Source of the DNA: Larimichthys crocea
Taxonomy: Eukaryota > Chordata > Actinopteri > Sciaenidae
Assembly (NCBI RefSeq): GCF_000972845.2
Contig: NC_040020.1
Span: 3,906,669-3,970,668 of the forward strand
Direction: 5' to 3'
Length of the DNA stretch: 64,000 nucleotides
In this document: in pieces, positions 45,571-57,886 of the stretch
Position numbering within the stretch: the stretch's first letter is position 1
Layout: every line of letters starts with the position of its first letter
Program-made: the position numbers and the translations under genes
Notes under the pieces: generated by a model
The model's input: only the letters and a program-made list of their open reading frames with translations
Told to the model about the DNA's origin: nothing
Databases searched by the model: none

Positions 45571-45599
45571 AATTAGAAAGATTTCACACAAGCAAGACC

Positions 45600-48500
45600 C
45601 GAACAACCCAAACCTTTTCATTCACTGACGTTATATTTCTTGTTTCCAGCCAAAAAGAGTAAATGTGACACAAGGTGTAAACTCTGGCTGTTTCCCTTTT
45701 TTTTTTTTTTTTTTGCCTGCTCTGTAAGAAAAAAAGTACTTAATTACAGTACTTCTTTTAATTGAATTATCCGCCACTTGTTTTTTCTGGCACAAGCTGA
45801 AATGAAACGATGCAAACCTACATCCACCAGCAAGCAGCCCTAGAACCACGCTAGAAACAGCCTTGGAAATATATATATTTTGTTCCCTTCTCTTTCCGTG
45901 TCTTTTGCAGCATTCACCTTGGATATGGTTTTAATCATGAAATTAGGAGAAAAGGGGGGAAATCAGTGAGAGGGAGAGGGGAAAAAAAACGATTTTTGGT
46001 AGGCCTATTAAGAAACTAAAAAGAGACAGTGCAAGGCCTGCAGGGCCTGAGGTAAGAGGTGAAGAAGTGTGAAAAATGAAACAGATTAAATAAACCACAG
46101 GACTGAATCATTCATGTTTGGGATTTTGGCTTTTGGTTTATTGGCATTGTAAGATATTATAAAATACATAAGACTTTGTCAGGGATAAACTTAATCCTAA
46201 TGTTTCTGTTTGAGGGTCCTGGAGGCCCCAAGCCATCTTTACCAGCTCATAAAAAAACACCTTTATCGTCTTTATACTTCATGACTTTTGATGTAATTAT
46301 GAAAATTGATTATAAACAATAGATGAAACAACACTTTTGTTTGGTGTTTGAATTTCTGTGACCCTGATGAGGACAAGCGGTGACCGAAAATGGATGGATA
46401 GACGATTGTTTCTGTCCTTTCTGCCAAGTATGTGGCAAACAGAAGCAGTTATCACTTCAGTACTTTTTCTATTGTAATAAATTCAGACTAAAAGCAAAAA
46501 AAAAAAATATTCAAAATTGTGGGACGATTTTTAAATTATTTTCACACAACAGTGGGACCCCAAGTAATGAGAAAGTAAGGCCGTTGTCAGCAAGATAAAA
46601 GTGTTCTGCTAACGGAAGTAGAAATTAATAAAAGCTGACAAATGAAATCATAAATACATTTTTAAGTCGGTTGAATGACAATATGTGCAAACATATTTAA
46701 TCTATAGCACAAGTTACATAACCCCGTTTTGTAGGATATGTATTATCTTCCAAAGAAACAAGAAAAAAAGAGCCAATCATTTGATTTAATTGATTTTCCT
46801 GCATGGATATCTTTTAAAAAAATAACCTAAAGGTTTACTAGAATTTCATATTCTGGTCTACAGTTTGTGGAAGTCTTGGGTGAGTGAGAGATTCATTATT
46901 TAATGCTCTCTGCTGCATGATGAGAGACCACTGCAGAGAGAGGATCCTGGTCGGAAGGCCCGCGAGGAGAGGTCATCTGTGCACCGCTGATGAACATTTT
47001 ATCACTGAGCGATATGGATTTTCTTTTTTTTAAATTGAGCTAATGAGTATTGTTTGCAGCAGTAGTATAAGCCACACCAGTAATAATCCAGCAGCGTGGA
47101 TAGAAAAAAAAACAAGGCTTTGTTTGCTGTGTAACGATTCTAGTTCAGCGGCTCGATGACAAGGCAACAAACGACAGCCTCTCTAATGAAGACGCTGTCA
47201 GAAACACCTTACACACTTTCCCCTTGGCAATCACAACGCATTATATTTCTCCAGCGAGGCTTTGTGTATCGCAGCCTCTCGGTTGTTAAAATAACCAGGA
47301 AAGTTGTGGAGTGGAGAGAAAAGAGAGAGAGAGAGAGAGAAGGAAAGAGGGGAGGAAAAGAAGAAGAAAAAAAAACACAGAGCTACATTAGCATTTCTCT
47401 CCTAATGAGTTCATAAGAGTGACCCCTCTGGATCTCACATGAAAAGGAAGATTTCCTGCTGCGCTGTGACCTGAATTCAGTTGTCTCTCACTTTAGATAC
47501 TACATTTTGCATGTTATATAAGGAAGGCGTATATCTATACACACAGCATAATTTATCACCAGCGGGTTTCGATCCAGTGGTCCAGTAGTCAATCTGAAGA
47601 CGGGAATAAATATATTAATGGTCTACACGTTGTGCTGAGTGGCAAAGTGTTGATGAACATAATGTATTTGGTATATTTAGTTTCATATAATGTTTGCCCC
47701 CTCCCCTCTTATAAAGTTGGGAGAGCATATCAGTTTAGTATAGACAATATGAATTGTGTCAAACAAAATGCTCTTTGTTGGAACAACATTCAGTCATGGT
47801 CCTCTTTAGATCTATTATTGTCTCATCTTTTATCTGTTCTATTTTCATTGCGATGCATAATACTTCAAACAGAAATTATACCCTAATTATCTCCCGTTCG
47901 CGCTTTTGTGCTGTGTATGTGTGTTTTTGTCTACATGTGTGTGTGTGTGTGTGTGAGAGAGACAGAGAGCGTCAGCCTGTTCAGTGTGATGATTTGTCAA
48001 TATAACTTCCTAAATTCACCTGCCAGGTTTCGGTGTTCAGGAGTTCAGTGGTGAAATCCCTACTCGGCTGTCAATTCCACCTGCTAGTCATTCATAACAA
48101 CTTCCTTGATGTAGAAATTACAGCCCTTGAGCTCGCAGCCATCTCCAAGAAAACGACAGGAAACAAACATCAAATTATGATGAAAAGGTCTTGCAATTAA
48201 AGCCGAGAAAAGACACCATTTATCAAACGTGCAAATCAAAAAACAGGGGGAGAGGTCTGAGGTGAGTGATTATTTGTGCTGCTCTTTGATTGGTGGAAGG
48301 TGAGTCATCTTCTTGAAGGGGAGGAAAGTGTCTTGGGGGTAAGGTGAGGAAGAGGGAGGCAGATGTGTGATCTGATGATTTATGGCAATGCTGTCAGGAG
48401 GCTGTCTCAGACAAACTGTCATTAAAATGAAATTATCTCCTTGATGGGGAAATGAGGGGAATTTGTCATGCTATGTATATATATTTTGGAAGTGTCCAAT

Positions 48501-48600
48501 TTGGAAAGGAGAGGCTAGAATACACAAAGCAATAAGTAGACTACAGTAAGAGTACAGGCAAGGAAGAAAAAAAAAATCATAACACCTGTGCGATGCAGTG
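45600..48600. other. upstream non-coding DNA
   Basis: AT-rich unique-looking sequence without protein-coding frames. It contains an L2-type tail remnant at 46357-46402, poly(T) at 45698-45714 and short (GA)n and (GT)n tracts. Nothing else can be identified. Confidence 0.6.
46357..46402 (+). mobile_element. L2-type 3' tail remnant
   Basis: CTGTGACCCTGATGAGGACA AGCGG then AAAATGGATGGATAG matches the end of the element at 26940-27062. Only the last 45 bp or so survive. Confidence 0.65.
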
Positions 48601-48743
48601 CCTTGAGCTAAAGGAGTGACATTGCTCATAGTGACAATGTTAACATGCTGGCTGGTGCAGCAGGTATAATGTTTACAATGTTTACTACATCGGTTCAGTG
48701 TGTTATCATCCTAACATTTGCCAATTGCTAATAACACAAAATA
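48600..48743 (+). repeat. teleost interspersed repeat, left part (split by a transposon)
   Basis: GTTAACATGCTGGCTGG, AGGTATAATGTTTACAATGT and ATTTGCCAATTGCTAATAAC match a common fish repeat I recall. The expected continuation resumes at 49164 (AGCTGATGG), so the element between is a later insertion. Confidence 0.6.
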
Positions 48744-49163
48744 TATAAATACGCGGGATATGTTCTAAAAATAACCCGCAATAGACGAAATCCGCAAAGT
48801 AATCAGCTTTATTTTTTAGAATTATTATGCATGTTTTAAGGCCGTAAAACCCCTAACCACACACTTTTGTACACTTTTCTCAGACAGGCATTAACATTTT
48901 CTCACATTTCTCTCTTATTTAAACACTCTCAAATTCAAACTTTCGCGAGTCACACTGCTAGCGATTGAACATTTGTGTAAATCTGGCGAGCCGAACGCAT
49001 TTTGTACAGTTCTCCCTTAGCCAATCAGGCTAAGGACGCCGAACGCAATGCGCGTTCATACTGTACAGTACCTGTAAAAAAAAAAAAAAAGCATGCAAAA
49101 TTACACTTAAAAAATCTGCGAGGCCGCGAAAGGTGAATCGCGTTATAGTGAGGGACAACTGTA
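48744..49163. mobile_element. Tigger/pogo-like non-autonomous DNA transposon (MITE)
   Basis: About 415 bp with no coding capacity. On the minus strand the right end begins CAGTTGTCCCTCACTATAAC GCG, and is followed by TTTCGCGGCCTCGCAG. The left side keeps CGCGGGATATGTTCTAAAAA TAACCCGC and AATCCGC, the usual partner end, but its outermost bases are lost. A TA flanks the right end, as expected of Tc1/mariner-pogo elements. The family is assigned from remembered consensus ends. Confidence 0.65.
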
Positions 49164-50215
49164 TAGCTGATGGTGATGATCACCAAAGTTGTTTTGAATT
49201 ATCCTGAATTTGTTTCCAGACTATCTATTCAATAGCTAGTGAGAAATTTCACTCAAAATCACACCTGTCTGTCTGTTGGCACTCGAGGAAAAGTCAGGGG
49301 ATCGCCAAAGTCAGTGGGGTTCATCCTCTGAGGACCATGAATGCCTGACCAACTTTGACGGTAATCCAGATAATTCAACCAAAGTGGGAGACCGACTGAC
49401 TGAGCGGCATTGCCATCCACAGAGGAGACGCAGTTAGTGTGACATGAAGTAAAACAAGTTTCCTCATGATGATTTATTGTTCCAGTTACTGAACAGGTTA
49501 CTAAGTCCAATCAGCACTACTGTCTTGTCAATATTGTCTTGCTCGCCAAAATAAACAATGATTCACACCAAGTGGCACTTGGTGGCACTGCCTTATTTCA
49601 ATGTGTTAGCGTGTGAAATTAGTAATCTGGACTTGATGATGCCAAAGTTGTTGTGAATGAATGAATTATCCTGAAGGGGACATGATTCATCGAACCACAT
49701 TTTATCCAAATCCATCCAATAGCTGTTGAGAAATTTCATTAAAAGTCACAGCTGTCAATCTGATGGTAGTGCTGGAGGAAAAGTCAGGGGATCATCATCT
49801 GGGAGCTATAAACGTCTATGCAAACTGTATCCATGCAGGTATGGAAGTCATTTTGCTGGGTAAAGTGAGAACTTTGATCTGCTGTTGGTGCAAGTCAGAG
49901 GATCCACAAAGTCAGTGGGGTTCATCCCCTGAGGGCCATGAATATCCGCCCAAACTCTGGGTGTAATCTAGATATTTTAATCACATATTTCGACCGACAT
50001 TGCTATCCACAGAGCAGATAGAGTTAGCGCGACTAAAAATGAAACGCTGCAGCCTTTCGACATTTGAAACAATGCAGAAAAACAAGTTTCCTCATGAGGA
50101 TCCACCGCTCCACCTATTGTACACAATACCAAGTCCAATCAGCAGACTCCTATATTGTCTCGCTCGCCAAAATAAAGAATGATTCACTCCGAGTGGCACC
50201 TGACTCCACCCTTCT
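49164..50215 (+). repeat. teleost interspersed repeat, right part with internal duplication
   Basis: Two diverged tandem units, about 49170-49595 and 49640-50210. Each contains AAAGTTGTTxTGAAT, AAGTCAGGGGATC, CAAAGTCAGTGGGGTTCATC, GTTTCCTCATGA, AAGTCCAATCAGCA and TCGCCAAAATAAA in order. The second unit has an extra roughly 170-bp internal copy of the GTCAGGGGATC module. No open frame. Confidence 0.7.
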
Positions 50216-51483
50216 ATCCTCGCCCGTCAGTGATGCTGACAGAAAAGAGAGAAGCAGTGAGTAAGCTCCTCAGAGAAAGAGAGGGAGAGTCAGGGATCAC
50301 TTTCCCCCTGAGACTTGGCTCACTCTCACAGGCGAGACAGTATTAACTTACATTCTCCAAGCTTCAAAAACCCGAGTGCCTGCATGCCGCCATCATCGGT
50401 GAAAAACATTGTGCAAACACGCACATGCACAAACACAATCTTTATTTCTTCCCCTGACTTTCCTCATGCTCTGATACTGGTGAGTGTTGCCTCACCACAG
50501 CCAAAAGAGCAATCCTTTGGGGTATATAATATCATGACAGGCAGCCTTTCTGCTGTGTGTGTGTGTGTAAATGCAGCCCCGTCCCGCTGTCACTCGTGAA
50601 GACTAATGGGCAGATTAGCACTTGGCTGACCCAGGTGCCTTGAGGGAAAATGATGGTGAGGGTGTTTACCTACAAACTTCACCCAGCTAGGACAGGACAG
50701 CCACCTTCTCTGCAGCGGACTGTCAGTTTGCAGGAATTTAAGGAAATCTGCTGAGCTTGCCCATTGGCACCATGTTTCCCTATTGTTGATAGGGGCAGTT
50801 GTTTAACCGTGTGCGCGCTGTGAGAATGATCTGAAATGACCTATCACACAGTGCCACCACAGTGGTTGCTGAAATATTTTCGAAGATCAGAAAAAAAAGG
50901 CATATCTCTTGCAGTTTCTTGCCCTCTCCTAAGTGACAGTTTAGAGTTATTTCCCTTCAGTTACGCTGTGGGAAATGGTAAAGTCTCGACTGGTGTAATT
51001 GATCAGCTTTAGAGAGGCATGACAAGGCTCCTTTTTACTGCACAGGGCCTTGCATATGTCCAGAGGCTGGCCAAGCTTCACCACCAGCCGCCCTCCACTG
51101 TGCGCTGCTGTGTTGTGCTACATTCTTCAGGTCCAAAGGGGAAGTGGTCTAGTCCTCTCAGCGCTCACAGCTACTCCTTTCATCCCACTGTGTTATTGGA
51201 GAAAGCATTGAGCACCGCGTCAGGGCCTGCTGTGTCGGGGTCAGGGGTCAGGGCTGACCTGCTAAGAGGTCGCGGGGCCCCCATCCAGTCTGTAATCAAG
51301 CACACAGCACACCTCGCTGACCCCGCTCCTCCGTCTGTCCCATCACCCCAGCCTCGGCCCACCTCAGCTAGCCGAGATCAAACACGGAGCGGCAGTACCT
51401 CTGGCCATGTGTTATCAGCCTGGGTGTCTCATCACATCAACACGCAGGGCTAAACAGTAAACACAGCCATCCTGGTTTCACTC

Positions 51484-51485
<2 letters not shown>

Positions 51486-51557
<72 letters not shown>
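51486..51557. repeat. (TG)n microsatellite, 36 units
   Basis: Uninterrupted; the longest dinucleotide repeat in the window. Confidence 0.98.
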
Positions 51558-51559
<2 letters not shown>

Positions 51560-51839
51560 CCAGCTTGTGTACATATCAGTATGGAAGCCTGTGCGTGACT
51601 GTGGCTGGGTGTATGCAGGTATATGGTTAGTGTTTTTGTTTTTTTTAGATATGATCAATTCTGATTTATACTTTGATTCTTAGCAGAGCTTATCAGTTCT
51701 GGGTTTTATGAAACATTTTTGTTGCCATTTTATTTGATTAAGTCGAGAAAAGTTAAAAGAAAAAGCACCTTTACTTTTAGATCATTTAAATAATATTTCT
51801 TGGCAGTGCTGTAAACACTCAAACTGACATATTATCACA

Positions 51840-52190
51840 TTAGAAAGTTAGCAAACAGTTGTTTATTTCCACATCCAGCAGACAAGGAACAACATTAGCA
51901 TTTAAAACTATGTTTCAACTTAATGAAATGCGACTGGACAAAGATATATTCCTTCTTCTTTTAGCTCTATTTTTGGTTTCCACCAACTCTGGAGGGAAAT
52001 ATCTGGCTCCACTATGTCCGCCAGCTAGATGCAAACTTTGCCTGTCTGCCATTGGGTGCCAAGCAAGTGGCGTAGACTGGGTATTTCATTGCTGTGGCTG
52101 GAAATTGCAATTGTACCGTTGGGAGCAGTAAAACGAATAATAAACAAGTAAAACCAAAACATTGAGCTAAGAGATGCTAAAAAAAGATGC
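51840..52190 (+). repeat. decayed teleost interspersed repeat
   Basis: TCTGGAGGGAAATATCTGGC, TCCACTATGTCC, GCAAACTTTGCCTGTCTGCC and AAACAAGTAAAACC-like segments match, in order, a fish repeat I remember. Family name unknown. Confidence 0.5.
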
Positions 52191-54749
52191 AGATTTTGGA
52201 TGCTTGGCACGTTCATTTACTCACTCATTTGACCCCCCATTAATATAAAAACTAATGATTAGAGCAGCTTTCTGTTGCCATAAGCACTCTTTGGCGAAAT
52301 TAATAATGAAATATTTGTTATTCTGTTTGTTTAAGAGGTTCAATAAAAGAAAACACACCATGCACAAGTTTAATCTTTGCTGTTCACACCTGTTTTATCT
52401 CTCTCAAATCGGGTCCACTTGAATTTATTTATTACTTATATTTTGAAACATTATGACTTGACTGGAGACAACATGTTACATTAAACTCTTCACAACAGAT
52501 TCCCTCCCTTGCATGTAATTATTTCAGCACAGTGAAACAATGGGTTCTTCCCTTTTCTTTCAGGTATCGCTGAGTGAAATAAAGCATGCTTCTTCTTATA
52601 CATTTGAAACAGTTTCAGTTTTTCTGTCTTCCTAAATCAAATTGAATGTCTTTATGTTTGCAGCCATGTGTTATTTGGGTTTATTATAATGCAAATTCAC
52701 CTCCGTTTCATTTCTAAGGACCCACAGCTGAAGGGGATCTGTGTAAAGAGCCCAAACAAATAATATTTAACCAGGTTGGTAGCTGATTTCCTGTGTGCAC
52801 CGGCCTACGCCATCAGGATATTAACTGTTAAAACCACTGGAGTGTGATACTTACTCGTGCTGATTGATTTCTTCTAGTCTCACAGAGGAAAAGTCCACAA
52901 TTCCCGGGAGTTGTTACTAGAGAGGAAAGCATTTCCAGACACAGACACATGCTGCCAATTTGACAGGTTTAGTTAGGCACCTTGGCTCCTTTGTTGTATT
53001 TAAAAAGCTTCTTTTTTTTTCTTTTTTTTTTGGTAGACTGTGTTTGACTCTGTTTCAGCGTGGGGAAACAACTCATTTCATTCCTTTGTCTAAGGGTTTT
53101 CCCCCCACGTCTCCCAACATGAAGAAATTGTTGCAAATGAGTCATTTTTTCTTGGCAGGCCTCAGGCGAAGGCGAATAAAAAAAAAAAGAATAGCCATGT
53201 TCGTGAGCAGACAAAAGTGATTTACTTATCCTGTCACTGCTTTAATTACTTCTGATAAAAGTGGTGATTAGTAATAGTGAAATGTATTTTCTGTGATATC
53301 TCAAATTACATCTTTGGCAGTTGTGTTGTAAGTTATCTTCACACACACACACATGCCGATTTTAAGACTTCTGTCTGAGGATTGTGTGTGTAGGAAAAGA
53401 TTTTGGAAAATATGTGTCGAGGTTTATGTTTGTGTGCATGCATGACTTCATGTGTTGGTAAATGAGTGTGTTATTGTTCTTGTCGGTCTGCGAGTGGAGA
53501 TCAAAGGCAGTCCTAGTCTCTCTCTGTAACTGGCCTTCATTTGCTGATCAGAGTCTAAACTGAAAATGTCATATTTTCCCCTCCGAGTTCCCTTTGAGCT
53601 CTCCAACATGTGGTTGCAGGTAATATTTCTGAAGTGAGATACATACAGTACGGGGAGCCCCAGACGTACAGCCTGTTTTGTCTTGTTGTTAATTTTATTA
53701 CAGCTGAAATATGCAGCCAGGAGAGCATTTGAACTCTTGGCCTCAGTCGCGCCAAGTCGCGGCCCAATTGGAGCCAAATCTGAAACAGTAAAATCCCAGA
53801 GGATGTATAGTAAAGTGGCTGTGCCAAAATCCTTCTCGCCCTGCCTCGCCCTGCCATCTGCTTCATAAATTGTAGTCACGAAAAAAAAAAGGAGCCTGGA
53901 AGAATAAGATTTTGTGCCACCACACCTTAAAAGAATGTTCTGTAAACATTCATCCTATTTTCTTTCCCAAATTTCCTCGCACATAATTGAAATCCATCAG
54001 GAAGGCGTTTCTTTCAGGATGTCGTGACCCGCAGCCTCTGTGGGGTTTTCCACTGTTTGTGCCTCCTCACTGCTGTTAATGTCATTTGCCCTCTTCTGAT
54101 TCACTTGACTTGCCCTGGCTTTGACTTACAGCGATGCTCATAAACAAGTCTCCCATGCGCATTTCTCCGGTTTCATCTCCGTCCAGTACAGTCACTTGTT
54201 GGACGTCGGATTTGTCTGGGAATGCCAGTGCTGTTCGGGTCACCTTTTTTTGAAGCACTACAATGTCAAAGACACAGAGAGAGACAGACAGAGGAGAGAG
54301 CGAGAAAACCGTGCCAATCCTCCAACACACGACACTTAAAATGTTCACACATTTCCGTAGACAGAAATCCCTCCCACCACACATAAAACATGGGAATGTT
54401 TCCTGTCTTTTGCAGACTGCCACTGGTTCAGGTTCAGACTTAAAAGGCATTTATAAACTCTTTATCGAGCCTTTGAGCCTCATTTTTTATATCGTTCCTT
54501 TGCTTTAATCCAACTCTTTCAAAGGCTGTTCTCAGGTTATGAGCATTCCTCGGGTCAGTGATAAAACAATTGATATGGAAAAGTCTAGTTCATCAACAAA
54601 CCTATTAAAAGGGGAAGACGGGCAACGCAATGTAAGCAACCAGTACTGAAGACATTATGATTTTATCAGTTACGACAGATAAAATGCAGACATATGCCTC
54701 CTAAAGCTTCTGTGGAAGAGAGTGTACTTTAAAACTATGTGTTCTTATA

Positions 54750-54870
54750 TTTAAAGGAGTAGTTCAACATTTTAGGGAGTATGCGTAATCGCTCTCTGAT
54801 GGAGAGTTTGTTAGAAAATCAATACTTTCTCTCATGTTTGTCAGTTAAATATAAAACTACAGTCAGGGGC
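54750..54870 (+). repeat. teleost interspersed repeat fragment (GTAGTTCAACATTTT family)
   Basis: AAAGGAGTAGTTCAACATTT at its left end, then TTTCTCTCATGTTTGTCAG and TAAATATAAAACTA, in the order of a very common fish repeat. The inverted partner lies at 55585-55715. Confidence 0.6.
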
Positions 54871-54979
54871 CAATCAAAGCCAAGAGCTGCATGGCACAAC
54901 CCACCCAGTAAAACAGCAAATTGACGTTTTTTACACTTTTTTGGACCGAATAAAACACATTCATTCATTATACATACTC

Positions 54980-55150
54980 ACTTCTCCTTTGGAGGGTCAT
55001 GGCGGGCTGGAGCCAATCCCAGCTCACATTGTGCAAGCAGGAGGGTAACACCCTGGACAGGTTGCCAGTTCCTCACAGGGCTGACACATAGAGCCAACCA
55101 GTCACACTCACATTCACACCTATGCAATATTTAGTCACCAATTAACCTGT
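54980..55150 (-). mobile_element. L2-type tail and adjoining repeat, reverse orientation
   Basis: GGCGGGCTGGAGCCAATCCC AGCT, ACACCCTGGACAGGTTGCCA and CACTCACATTCACACCTATG read as the reverse complement of the same teleost retroposon end seen at 26940-27062, extending further inward. Confidence 0.65.
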
Positions 55151-55159
55151 TACATAATA

Positions 55160-55370
55160 GGTCAAAACAAAGTGGCAACTTCCGGGTACCGGTGCTGGGA
55201 AGCCAGTGCGGAAGTGCTAAAAACTGTAACTCCTCGAGTGGCCACTCGCGGCAGGCTGCAGAAATGAGTCAAGCTCTTCACAGCAGAAATAAACATGTTG
55301 ACAGCCTGGTTCAAGCAACAATTTTGGACTCATGACAACGGTGAGGGGGAGGAATTTTTCGAAAGTTGCA
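55160..55370 (+). repeat. teleost interspersed repeat (CTCGAGTGGCCACT family)
   Basis: GTGGCAACTTCCGG, AGTGCGGAAGTGCTAAAAAC, TGTAACTCCTCGAGTGGCCA and CAGAAATAAACATGTTGACA follow the order of a common fish repeat I recall. Confidence 0.6.
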
Positions 55371-55584
55371 CATAATTAACAGCGTCGCTGCTCGATTGAA
55401 GGGTAGGTGCCAGTACAGATGGTTTATTCAAGTACCCAGGCTTCATTCAACCCGCCTCAGATCCACCGATGATCCACGCCTTTACCGATATTTAGATCAG
55501 CCAGGAGGCGGAAGAAGCAGCACATCCAAAACACATATATTATGTTTATTATGTATATATTTAAAGGTGCCGTTTTTTGCTGGC

Positions 55585-55715
55585 TTTAGACAGAGACCTG
55601 TTTCTCCCTGTTTCCAGTCGTTATGCTATAGTCTTACATTTAACAGACAGACAGGAAAGTGTTACTGATTTTCTCATCCAACTCTCCGCCAAAATGTGCA
55701 ACTATTCCAACAGTA
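55585..55715 (-). repeat. teleost interspersed repeat fragment, inverted partner
   Basis: GACAGAGACCTGTTTCTCCC TGTTTCCAGTCGTTATGC then TTTTCTCATCCAACTCTCCG and AACTATTCC: the same family as 54750-54870 in opposite orientation. Confidence 0.65.
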
Positions 55716-57886
55716 GACATCTAGAGAAATTGTAGCATCCGCTCAAGGAGAAATTTCGCCAAGATTTCAAAGCTATTTTGAGATTATTGACATGAGCTGT
55801 TGACCCTTTGATCTTCATCACGCCGTCTGGATGTAGAATGTCAGTGGAATAACACGTCCAAAGACACAAGCAGAACGAAACATTTTCATGTTCCTCTGAA
55901 AGACAGAAAGCCGGCCCTCCATGCAATGAATTCAGCGTTGTCACTCGCCAAACTGCATGAATGGAGACATTATTAGTTATAGTCTGCAGCCAACACTATA
56001 ACCACACTGGACAGTGTTGGCGACCCAGCATGAATGTTGGAGCACTGAATATGTGTTTTAGGCACCCTGAGTGCTGCTCGGCTTTGTTGCATTAGCAGAT
56101 CTGGCCAGATGCTCAGTGTGATCTGTCACAGGGGCTCGGTCTGCATCACAGTGGGGGGAAATGAAATTAATCTTGGTGGAGCGCGACATCGCACAACTGT
56201 TTCTTCTCAACGATATGAGATGTGATTAAATAAAAGAGAAAAAACACAAGGGGAAACTATGTTTATTGTGGTTGCTTCGATGATGTGAGAGTGACGGGCC
56301 GGGGGATTCTTTGTTCTTGCAATTAAAATCAAATGTAATGATTTCTCATAGAAAAAAAAAACACATTTTCAGCAGACGCCATCATCAAGACAAGAATTCT
56401 CCTGGAAAGTCCAATTAAAACTCACCGTTTTGATGTATAATTAAAACTGCTTTAATATATAATATAACCTTTCAGCTGAGCATTGTGATTTCATGAGGTC
56501 TAAGTTGAATCCTCTGACACAAAACTATTTAAGGAATAGAAAGGAAACAAACGTAAACGCAAAGTGTTTGTTTATCCTGATCATAAACTTTCATTTTATG
56601 TAAACTGTAATGCACGATTGCCTCCTAACTCACAAAACTACATTCAATTATGAGCGGACATGACATGAAATCCGTGCGAAAGATGCTCCTCAAAAACAAA
56701 GCCCCTCGACGCACCCTTCCTATTTTGAGCAGATGACACTGCCTTAGCATACATTACACATGCATATTATCTTCTCTAATCATGCTATTTGCGGGCCTGA
56801 TTGCAGTGTTGCTTAAGACGGGGTGAGCAGGGCGCTCCTTTGTGCCGGAGCTAATGATGTCCCTTTGTGATAGGGCTGGGTGTGAGGGTTGAGGACACTG
56901 GAATAGACTCCGAGGAGCTGCTGTGTGGGTCTTAGTGTGACTGGCAGCTGCAGTAATCCGCCCTTTGTGTCTTCAACAGGGCCCCACTGAGCTCCCCTGA
57001 CAGGGACCGATGTTCCCAACTCCACCAGACAGCCCAGATGGGCCGAGTGACACAGAGGGAGAGAAGGAGGGGAGGGAGACGGAGAGCAGAGACAGAGATA
57101 GGGTGCAAGAAAGTCGAAAGAGGAGAGGGAAGTAAAATGAAGGGATCATTTGGGGTAAAAGGAAAATCCTGGGAGGAAAATCTTAAGGAGAAAGCGTGGA
57201 GGAATGAGGGTCTGTTCCCGAAAGCCTCTTGACAGCTCTGTTGCTGCTAAGACACGATGGGCTCAGTGGCTTCGGATCAGGGCTGGTTTGTTTGCCCAGC
57301 ATTTGTTTTTTGTTCCCTTGCGGTCACCCTGAAGCGTGCCTGAGTAAAGGATCTGATTGGTGGAGGCATTCTGGGCACAGCACAATTAAACTCTTGGGTC
57401 GCACACGATTTCAGCAATACACACACACACACACACACACTCCCTCTCCCTCTTTGTATCACTCACAAGACACGCTGTTTGTTTACATTGAGTGGCCTTC
57501 TTCTGACGTCTGACGGGACGAGAAGTTCTTTCTGTTGCTGCTTGTGGTTTGTGTTTGTCTCATCTCATTACTCTCACAATGTGGCTTGTGGGTTTTTCCT
57601 CCAAAGCTTTACGAGCGCAATCTAAGTGAATGCTCACGCAATAATCTCTGAGATCTGTCATGACTACATCCTGCACCAGAGTTCATCGACAGGGACAAAT
57701 TTCTCACCAGAATGTGTCACCTTGGAAAATTAATCATTTAGCAAACAGATACAGACACTTTCAGTATGATCATTCTGTTAGAGGAGCTCAGGAAACATCA
57801 TACTTCCCCCTAAATTCAAACTAACATATTAATCTGAAAATATGGAAATGTTCCGAGAACCCAAGACGCCATCTTAAAATGTTTAA

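Larger units (their letters stand above)
44900..45600 (-). promoter_or_regulatory. lef1: candidate lef1 promoter / CpG-rich block with TCF/LEF sites
   Basis: GC- and CpG-rich block following low-complexity AT-rich sequence. It has perfect TCF/LEF motifs at 45036-45045 (CCTTTGATCT) and 45341-45350 (AGATCAAAGG, opposite orientation), plus a partial AATCAAAG at about 44962-44969. A palindromic TATA-like CTTTATAAAG lies at 44990-44999 and could work in either direction. (GA)n tracts at 45265-45292, 45316-45335 and 45530-45568 and an (ACGC)n tract follow. Promoter status is inferred from composition and position; it may be bidirectional. Confidence 0.45.
50216..54745. other. upstream non-coding DNA
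   Basis: No gene recognised. Contains the longest (TG)n in the window (51486-51557), a decayed repeat at about 51840-52190, and a perfect TCF/LEF site at 53498-53507. The rest is unique-looking sequence of unknown function. Confidence 0.55.

Noticed and set aside
45088..45621. 177-codon minus-strand open frame upstream of lef1
   Set aside because: Made of translated (GA)n, (CT)n and (ACGC)n tracts (runs of SLSL and RACVRA); no real protein signature.
51019..51453. 144-codon plus-strand open frame
   Set aside because: Proline/serine-rich with no domain, no splice or promoter context; likely chance in GC-richer sequence.
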